Below, piece after piece: positions 42,258-47,403 of a stretch of DNA of 47,403 bases. The stretch's first letter is position 1. Every line of letters begins with the position of its first letter. The stretch comes from Prevotellaceae bacterium (GTDB lineage: Bacteria > Bacteroidota > Bacteroidia > Bacteroidales > Bacteroidaceae): contig JABZLB010000020.1 of NCBI GenBank assembly GCA_015256945.1, positions 1 through 47,403 of the forward strand, given 5' to 3'. Both the position numbers and the translations under genes were made by a program. The notes below the pieces were generated by a model. The model was not told the DNA's origin. It ran no database searches and saw only the letters and a program-made list of their open reading frames with translations.

Positions 42258-43424
42258 ATGAGAACAGAAGGCGACTTAATTAAGATAAACCGCTGGCTGC
42301 TACCATTAAGTTGGTTGTACGGGTTAGCTGTGTCGCTTCGTAACGAACTGTTTGCCCTTGGCATATTAAAAGAGCGGAGCTTCAGCATACCGGTTATATC
42401 AGTAGGCAACATTACTGTCGGTGGTTCAGGCAAGACTCCACACGTAGAATACCTTATCAGGCTATTGCAGGATTATATTAAGGTGGGTGTATTATCGCGT
42501 GGATATAAACGAAAAAGCCATGGATATGTATTGGCTGACGACAATAGTACTATGCGTGATTTGGGTGATGAACCATACCAGATAAAGCAGAAGTTTCATG
42601 ATATTTATGTGGCCGTGGACAAAAATAGATGTAATGGCATTACACGTCTTACACACGATAAAGCTACTTCCAACGTCGGCGTGATACTTTTAGACGATGC
42701 TTTCCAGCACAGATACGTGAAACCTGGGCTCAACATCTTGCTTGTTGATTATCATCGACTTATTATTTACGACCGTCTTCTGCCAGCAGGCCGACTGCGT
42801 GAGCCGCTAAACGGCAAGCAACGAGCCGATATTGTAATCATTACCAAATGCCCAAGAGACCTCAAGCCCATGGAATTCCGTATTCTTACAAAGGCTATGG
42901 ATCTCTTCCCTTACCAGCAATTATTCTTTACAACCATCGATTACGGTACACCACAAGCCCTTTTCTCAGACAAAACTACATCGCTAAATAAATACAATGT
43001 GCTCTTAGTGACAGGCATTGCATCGCCAGAACAGATGGAGAATGACATGAAACATAAGTGTCGTTCACTCACATCGTTAGTCTTTGAAGACCACCATCTG
43101 TTCAACACTAAAGACGAACAGCGTATCAATAATGCTTTTGAAAGATTACCTTCACCCAAAATTATCGTTACGACCGAGAAAGATTCAACGCGACTTGTCA
43201 ATCTCAACGGCCTTACAACAGAGGTTAGAGATGCAATATTTGTATTGCCAATTAAGGTGAAATTCATGCTCAATCAAGGAGAATTATTCAATAATAAAAT
43301 TATAAGTTATGTACGAAAGAATTCAAGAAACAGCAACATGGTTAAAAGAAAGAATGACAACGCATCCCGAAACAGCCATCATTCTGGGAACCGGACTGGG
43401 ACAATTAGCTTCCGAAATAACTGA
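42258..43424 (+). CDS. lpxK: lipid A 4'-kinase
   Basis: Phosphorylates the lipid A disaccharide precursor at the 4' position, at the inner membrane. 388 residues: an N-terminal hydrophobic helix (WLLPLSWLYGLAVSL), the P-loop VGNITVGGSGKTPHVEYL near residue 50, LSRGYKR, LDDAFQHRYV and DYHRLI, TEKDSTRL. The C-terminus SYVRKNSRNSNMVKRKNDNA runs 116 bases into punA in another frame, making a basic tail of about 38 residues. Family members usually end just after the YVRKNxRNS stretch, so most of the overlap looks like a coding extension. Confidence 0.95.
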   Translation: MRTEGDLIKINRWLLPLSWLYGLAVSLRNELFALGILKERSFSIPVISVGNITVGGSGKTPHVEYLIRLLQDYIKVGVLSRGYKRKSHGYVLADDNSTMRDLGDEPYQIKQKFHDIYVAVDKNRCNGITRLTHDKATSNVGVILLDDAFQHRYVKPGLNILLVDYHRLIIYDRLLPAGRLREPLNGKQRADIVIITKCPRDLKPMEFRILTKAMDLFPYQQLFFTTIDYGTPQALFSDKTTSLNKYNVLLVTGIASPEQMENDMKHKCRSLTSLVFEDHHLFNTKDEQRINNAFERLPSPKIIVTTEKDSTRLVNLNGLTTEVRDAIFVLPIKVKFMLNQGELFNNKIISYVRKNSRNSNMVKRKNDNASRNSHHSGNRTGTISFRNN

Positions 43425-44118
43425 TTCATACGAGTTTTCCTATAAAGATATTCCCAATTTTCCAGTGTCAACGGTAGAAGGGCACGCCGGAAAGCTTATA
43501 TTTGGTAAATTGGGAGGCAAGGATATTATGGCCATGGACGGTCGCTTTCATTACTATGAAGGCTATGACATGAAAGAAGTAACGTTCCCCGAACGCATCA
43601 TGTTTGAGCTGGGAATTAAAACGCTTTTCGTCAGCAATGCGTCAGGAGGCATGAACCCTGATTTCCAAATTGGCGACTTAATGATTATTACAGACCATAT
43701 CAATTTCTTCCCGGAGAGTCCGCTTCGAGGCCGTAATTTCCCTACGGGACCACGCTTCCCTGACATGCACGAGCCTTATGATCATGAACTAATAGCCTTA
43801 GCAGAGGATATTGCAAAAGAAAAAAATATAAAGGTCCAGCATGGTATTTACCTCGGAGATATGGGGCCAGCGTTCGAAACTCCTGCCGAATACCGCATGT
43901 ATCGCATATTGGGAGCCGATGCCGTTGGGATGAGTACGGTGCCCGAAGTAATCGTAGCCCGTCACTGTGGCATTAAGGTTTTCGGCATGAGTATTATTAC
44001 AGACCTTGGCGGTTTCGATGTTCCTGTTGCCGTAAGCCACGAGGAAGTGCAGAAGGCTGCGAACGAAGCTCAGCCTCGAATGACCGAAATTATGCGCGAA
44101 ATGATTCGACGTTCATAA
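43309..44118 (+). CDS. punA: purine nucleoside phosphorylase
   Basis: Cleaves purine nucleosides to base and ribose-1-phosphate in salvage. 269 residues, opening MYERIQETATWLKERMTTHP, with AIILGTGLGQLA (phosphate loop), GRFHYYEGY, FVSNASGGMNPDFQIGDLM and ADAVGMSTVPEVIVARHCG, all standard for trimeric PNP. The start overlaps the lpxK end by 116 bases. thiL follows 16 bases later. Confidence 0.96.
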   Translation: MYERIQETATWLKERMTTHPETAIILGTGLGQLASEITDSYEFSYKDIPNFPVSTVEGHAGKLIFGKLGGKDIMAMDGRFHYYEGYDMKEVTFPERIMFELGIKTLFVSNASGGMNPDFQIGDLMIITDHINFFPESPLRGRNFPTGPRFPDMHEPYDHELIALAEDIAKEKNIKVQHGIYLGDMGPAFETPAEYRMYRILGADAVGMSTVPEVIVARHCGIKVFGMSIITDLGGFDVPVAVSHEEVQKAANEAQPRMTEIMREMIRRS

Positions 44119-44134
44119 AGGATAATTTCAGAAA

Positions 44135-45244
44135 ATGGATATTTCTAAATTGGGAGAGTTTGGTCTTATTGACCATCTCACAAAAGATATTAAGCTAAAA
44201 AACGCTTCTTCCGTGTATGGTGTAGGCGATGACTGCGCCGTTATGCACTACCCTGACAAGGAGGTTCTCACAACCTCTGACATGCTAATGGAGGGTGTTC
44301 ATTTCGATTTAACCTACACAACCTTACAGCAATTAGGCTACAAAGCGGCCATGGAGAATATCTCTGACGTCTTTGCCATGAACGGTACACCACGTCAAAT
44401 GATTGTTTCAATTGCAGTAAGCAAACGCTTTAAGGTCGAAGACCTCGAAGAATTCTACAACGGACTGCGTAAGGCATGCGACAAATGGAACGTAGATATT
44501 GTAGGAGGCGACACTACTTCATCATTTACAGGTCTGGCCATCAGCATTACGTGTATCGGTGAAGCCGATGCGAAAGATATTGTTTATCGAAATGGAGCAC
44601 ATGAAACCGACCTTATATGTGTCAGCGGTGACCTTGGTGCAGCATATATGGGACTGCAATTATTGGAGCGAGAAAAAAGCGTATACTATCAGCAAATAGA
44701 TACTATAAACAAGAAAATTCAAAAGGCAAACGCCGAGGGTAACAATGCGTTAGTAAAGCATTTACAGGAAGAAGGCATGAAGATTACTGACTTTCAGCCC
44801 GACTTTGCCGGTCGCGAGTATCTTATTCAACGCCAGCTTAAGCCCGAAGCAAGAGGAGATATTATTGCCCTTCTCAAAGAAAACAATATCCATCCAACTG
44901 CTATGATGGACATCTCGGATGGCTTATCGTCTGAGCTTCTGCATATATGTCGTCAGAGTCATTGCGGTTGTCGTATCTACGAAAAGAAGATTCCTATCGA
45001 CTATCAAACCGCCGTTACAGCAGAAGAGTTCAATATGAATGTTACAACATGCGCCATGAATGGTGGAGAAGATTATGAATTGCTCTTCACCTGCCCTATT
45101 GGAGACCATGAAAAACTGAATGCTTTAGAGCATAAAGGCATCAGACAGATAGGATATATCACAAAAAAAGAGCTGGGAACAAGGCTCTTGTCACGTGATA
45201 ATAAAGAGTTTGACATTACAGCTCAAGGATGGAAAGCCTTCTAA
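44135..45244 (+). CDS. thiL: thiamine-monophosphate kinase
   Basis: Makes thiamine diphosphate, the cofactor, from TMP and ATP. 369 residues. Motifs: GVGDDCAVM and TTSDMLMEGVHFDL (metal and ATP sites), ENISDVFAMNGTPRQM, VGGDTTSS, DISDGLSSELLHI. Oddity: a Lys/Asn/Gln-rich helix-like insert of about 24 residues (IDTINKKIQKANAEGNNALV region, about residue 190-215) sits before FQPDFAGREYLIQRQLKPEAR and is absent from E. coli ThiL. No TPP riboswitch was seen upstream. Confidence 0.95.
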   Translation: MDISKLGEFGLIDHLTKDIKLKNASSVYGVGDDCAVMHYPDKEVLTTSDMLMEGVHFDLTYTTLQQLGYKAAMENISDVFAMNGTPRQMIVSIAVSKRFKVEDLEEFYNGLRKACDKWNVDIVGGDTTSSFTGLAISITCIGEADAKDIVYRNGAHETDLICVSGDLGAAYMGLQLLEREKSVYYQQIDTINKKIQKANAEGNNALVKHLQEEGMKITDFQPDFAGREYLIQRQLKPEARGDIIALLKENNIHPTAMMDISDGLSSELLHICRQSHCGCRIYEKKIPIDYQTAVTAEEFNMNVTTCAMNGGEDYELLFTCPIGDHEKLNALEHKGIRQIGYITKKELGTRLLSRDNKEFDITAQGWKAF

Positions 45245-45279
45245 AAGGCATCGCCCACCACTTCCTATATTTTCATCAT

Positions 45280-45316
45280 AAGGCCTGCATCCTGCCATCT
45301 TCAGGATGCAGGCCTT
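45280..45316 (+). terminator. terminator after thiL
   Basis: Perfect 15-base stem (45280-45294 with 45302-45316), 7-base loop. The following sequence is only moderately T-rich (GTTGTAAA), but the stem is very stable. Confidence 0.88.
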
Positions 45317-45442
45317 GTTGTAAATAGAAATAAACAGGCCAAAATCCGAATTATTTTATTGGATAAGGCAGACGTTTTGTTAATGGATATTAAATGTGTT
45401 TATTTAATTAAGACATTTCTCTTTACTTTCAATCGTATTCAC

Positions 45443-45450
45443 TACCTTTG
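45443..45450 (+). promoter_or_regulatory. tRNA-Phe promoter -7 element
   Basis: TACCTTTG, a match to TAnnTTTG, 21 bases upstream of the tRNA. Confidence 0.65.
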
Positions 45451-45471
45451 CAAACGCTTAGAGAAAATAAA

Positions 45472-45544
45472 GGTACCTTAGCTCAGGTGGTAGAGCAATG
45501 GACTGAAAATCCATGTGTCCTTGGTTCAACTCCAAGAGGTACCA
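45472..45544 (+). tRNA. tRNA-Phe (GAA)
   Basis: A 73-base cloverleaf: acceptor GGTACCT pairs with AGGTACC; D arm GCTC/GAGC; anticodon stem ATGGA/TCCAT around loop CTGAAAA, anticodon GAA; T arm CTTGG/CCAAG with loop TTCAACT; discriminator A. The 3' CCA is not encoded. Confidence 0.98.
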
Positions 45545-45558
45545 CACCAACCATTACG

Positions 45559-45592
45559 AAGGCAGTTTCTTATAGAAACTGCCTTTTTTATT
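45559..45592 (+). terminator. tRNA-Phe terminator
   Basis: Stem AAGGCAGTTTCT (45559-45570) with AGAAACTGCCTT (45574-45585), 3-base loop, followed by a T run. Confidence 0.95.
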
Positions 45593-45721
45593 TCCAATCT
45601 TATGCCTGAGGCCTGCTAATTATAAGAAAAAACGGCATGATTAGTGTGAATAAGATAGAATGTTGTAATTTAGCCGCATCAACCAAATAATGATATTTTT
45701 ATTACCAAAACCATTTTAAGG

Positions 45722-46153
45722 ATGAAGAATTTTGTTGCAGTTATATTCTCATTCCTGCTTATATCCTGCGGATTGGAACACAATAAGGTCGACAATGCTG
45801 TCGCAATATGCTGGGAAGCACAGCAGACTGACAAAAATCCGACAATTGATTTTGATAAAGCATTCGACTTTGAGTGGGACTCACTACGCTTCTATTCTGT
45901 GGGCTGCAGCCTTGAAGACATCAACCGTGATTTAGGTTTTCCTCTCACGGAATATACTGATTTGGCCGACCGCATGGTGTTTTTGAACCATGGTAAGCCT
46001 GCATACATTACAGGATGGTGGTATAATATAGAGAAACCAAGTGGCACAACCATTGGCTGTAATGGTTCTGTCTTTAAGACAGACCGAAAGCATGCAAAGT
46101 TCAAAATTCAGAAAAGAGGCAATCTCTACATTCTCTGGCCACAGCAAAGATGA
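45722..46153 (+). CDS. small lipoprotein, function unknown
   Basis: A 143-residue protein with a lipoprotein signal (MKNFVAVIFSFLLISC, lipobox LISC, Cys16) and a small globular part with conserved-looking FEWDSLRFYSVGCSLEDINR and WWYNIEKPSGTTIGCNGSVF. Two further Cys could form a disulphide. I do not recognise the family. First of three small genes between the tRNAs. Confidence 0.75.
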   Translation: MKNFVAVIFSFLLISCGLEHNKVDNAVAICWEAQQTDKNPTIDFDKAFDFEWDSLRFYSVGCSLEDINRDLGFPLTEYTDLADRMVFLNHGKPAYITGWWYNIEKPSGTTIGCNGSVFKTDRKHAKFKIQKRGNLYILWPQQR

Positions 46154-46240
46154 TAAAATATTTATAGTATTACAGCGTTTAAATAGTAAATACATATCAT
46201 AAAAACATAACATATTTTCCTATTCCATTATACTATATCA

Positions 46241-46672
46241 ATGAATACAATACAACAAGTAAAAGAAAACTTAGCGTCAATTCATCATGTTGACGACTCA
46301 AATTTTGACAAATTAAACCTGCTTTGTGAAGAAATAAACCATATTAATAAAGGTATACAGCCTGACACAAGCCTTATTCGTCCTCTCCTCGACATCTTGG
46401 AAGCAAATCCCAACTATGATTTTGGTATGCCCGGATACATGGTACACACGCTCGAAACCTATTATAAAAAGGGATTAGAACAGGAGTTAATCGGTTCCAT
46501 AAAGCGCAACCCCACCCTCTATACCATCTGGATGCTAAACCGAATTATCAATGGTACAACAAACAAAAAAGAACAAACCTGCTACTTGAATATCCTAAAG
46601 GAAGCACTTCAGAAGAATATTCCCGATTATTTAAGGACGCAAATTCAACACCTCATTGATATTCATCAATAG
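46241..46672 (+). CDS. small helical protein, immunity-like
   Basis: A 143-residue cytosolic protein, mostly helical. The segment DFGMPGYMVHTLETYYKKGL then GSIKRNPTLYTIWMLNRIIN resembles small immunity proteins of polymorphic-toxin loci that I recall from Bacteroidetes, but I cannot name the family with certainty. Next to a SUKH gene, which supports an immunity role. No toxin gene is in the window. Confidence 0.65.
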   Translation: MNTIQQVKENLASIHHVDDSNFDKLNLLCEEINHINKGIQPDTSLIRPLLDILEANPNYDFGMPGYMVHTLETYYKKGLEQELIGSIKRNPTLYTIWMLNRIINGTTNKKEQTCYLNILKEALQKNIPDYLRTQIQHLIDIHQ

Positions 46673-46761
46673 CCGGCAGCCTTTTTAAGATGTGCTCTAA
46701 GTACATTTTGATAATAGCCACATACAAAAAGAACGATGTAAAACAAATAAAATAACAGGGT

Positions 46762-47181
46762 ATGATCTTTGAACAAACAGAACAGCAACTGACCAAAGCA
46801 GAGATTACTGCATTTGAACAACAGTATGAAATTGAGCTTCCCGAAACATTTAAACAGCATTATTTACAATACAACGGAGGCTATCCGCCATACGAATACC
46901 TCAAAGGGGCAGACCATATATTTACAATTAACGGCTTCTACCCCATTAAATATGGACGCCTAACCATTGAAAAGCTAATCAGTGATTATCAGAAAAGCGG
47001 AATAAACCTGACAAAAGCAATTCCCTTTGCTTATGATAACGGAGGCAATGTATACCTCTTATCAGTTGAAAAAAGCACATGTGGCCAGGTATTTATCATG
47101 GAAGCCGAAACTGAAAACAACAAAAAGCCCTTGTTGGTTGCAAAGAATTTTACCCATTTCCTCGACTCTTTCTTTGAATAA
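46762..47181 (+). CDS. SUKH (SMI1/KNR4)-family protein
   Basis: A 139-residue SUKH-fold protein. Its N-terminal helix (LTKAEITAFEQQYEIELPET) leads into FKQHYLQYNGG, and the C-terminal part has IPFAYDNGGNVYLLSVEK, the recognisable Gly-Asn segment, and FTHFLDSFFE. In bacteria the superfamily is mainly made of immunity proteins that neutralise nuclease-type toxins of contact-dependent and type VI/VII systems. Here no partner toxin is seen. Confidence 0.85.
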   Translation: MIFEQTEQQLTKAEITAFEQQYEIELPETFKQHYLQYNGGYPPYEYLKGADHIFTINGFYPIKYGRLTIEKLISDYQKSGINLTKAIPFAYDNGGNVYLLSVEKSTCGQVFIMEAETENNKKPLLVAKNFTHFLDSFFE

Positions 47182-47325
47182 AGGCCATACAAACTTTTAC
47201 TCCTTATCAAGAAAGAAACCGGCAAATATTCAGTCAGAAAACTCAGTCCACTACCCGTTCTCAAATAAAAATCGGTTTAAACATCGCACGTTGTCAGATA
47301 AAATGACAACATAAAACACAAAAAA

Positions 47326-47348
47326 CAGCTACATGGTAGCTGCTTTTT
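47326..47348. terminator. bidirectional terminator
   Basis: Stem CAGCTAC (47326-47332) with GTAGCTG (47336-47342), 3-base loop, A run on the left and T run on the right, so it can stop the SUKH transcript and the minus-strand tRNA-Asp transcript. A second palindrome, GTTGTCA/TGACAAC, lies just left at 47290-47310. Confidence 0.88.
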
Positions 47349-47349
47349 G

Positions 47350-47403
47350 CGGTGCGTACGAGATTCGAACTCGTGACCTCCTGCGTGACAGGCAGGCATT
47401 CTA
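47350..47403 (-). tRNA. tRNA-Asp (GTC), 5' part outside window
   Basis: On the minus strand the visible part shows the anticodon stem CCTGC/GCAGG with loop CTGTCAC (anticodon GTC), T arm ACGAG/CTCGT with loop TTCGAAT, 3' acceptor strand ACGCACC and discriminator G, as expected for tRNA-Asp. The acceptor 5' strand and most of the D arm lie beyond base 47403. The 3' CCA is not encoded. Confidence 0.93.

Noticed and set aside
44119..44134. TPP riboswitch before thiL
   Set aside because: Only 16 bases separate punA and thiL; no room and no conserved riboswitch core upstream of the operon.
47350..47403. tRNA pseudogene
   Set aside because: The missing 5' part is due to the window edge; all visible arms pair correctly.

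Overview
The window reads as chromosomal DNA of a Bacteroidetes bacterium, most likely a Prevotella-type member of the Bacteroidales. Support: the ATP synthase operon has the Bacteroidetes order (atpD-atpC-two small membrane proteins-atpB-atpE-atpF-atpH-atpA-atpG) and AtpD carries the roughly 28-residue insert before VYGQMNEPPG typical of the phylum; promoters repeatedly show TAnnTTTG, once with a TTTG exactly 19 bases upstream; DUF4296 and DUF5686 proteins are present; and a BspA-like leucine-rich-repeat surface protein ends in a GIYIINGKKVVK-type tail common in Prevotella. No phage, insertion sequence, CRISPR array or plasmid function was seen.

Layout. 1-7026 (minus strand) is the F-type ATP synthase operon; atpG runs off the left edge. 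7169-8146 is pfkA (minus), with an Asp-to-Asn change in the GGDGS motif. 8367-18816 starts with a UvrA paralog and continues into a small glycan locus: four family-2 glycosyltransferases, one GT4-like glycosyltransferase and a Wzx-like flippase on both strands, then a conserved protein with a very acidic tail, closed by a strong bidirectional terminator. 18905-26361 (minus) runs ileS, a Cys-less DksA/TraR-like protein, lspA, a DUF4296 lipoprotein and a secreted C69 dipeptidase. From divergent promoters, engB, an Uup-type ABC-F ATPase and a DUF5686 outer-membrane protein run right (26461-30935). 31009-32659 (minus) is the BspA-like protein plus a small peptide gene, behind a probable 350-base leader containing a (TG)n tract and two hairpins.

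33340-37764 (minus) is a compact operon: small membrane protein, an AmgK-like sugar kinase fused to a RapZ C-terminal domain, a MurU-like nucleotidyltransferase, guaA and an unlisted 50-residue ORF. The kinase and nucleotidyltransferase are the two enzymes of the anomeric MurNAc recycling route; fusion to RapZ, the GlcN6P-sensing regulator of enterobacteria, suggests an amino-sugar sensing or regulatory link. groS-groL follows (minus), then sppA, lpxK, punA and thiL on the plus strand (lpxK and punA overlap by 116 bases), tRNA-Phe, three small genes of which one is SUKH/SMI1-like and one looks immunity-like, and a partial tRNA-Asp at the right edge.

Most of the window is housekeeping. The points most worth a second look are the kinase-RapZ/MurU operon, a GC-rich palindromic repeat family at two intergenic sites 25 kb apart, the long leader before the BspA-like gene, an orphan plus-strand terminator near 33290, putative leaderless promoters, and the toxin-less immunity-like cluster. 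All identifications are from reading motifs by eye; no database search was run.
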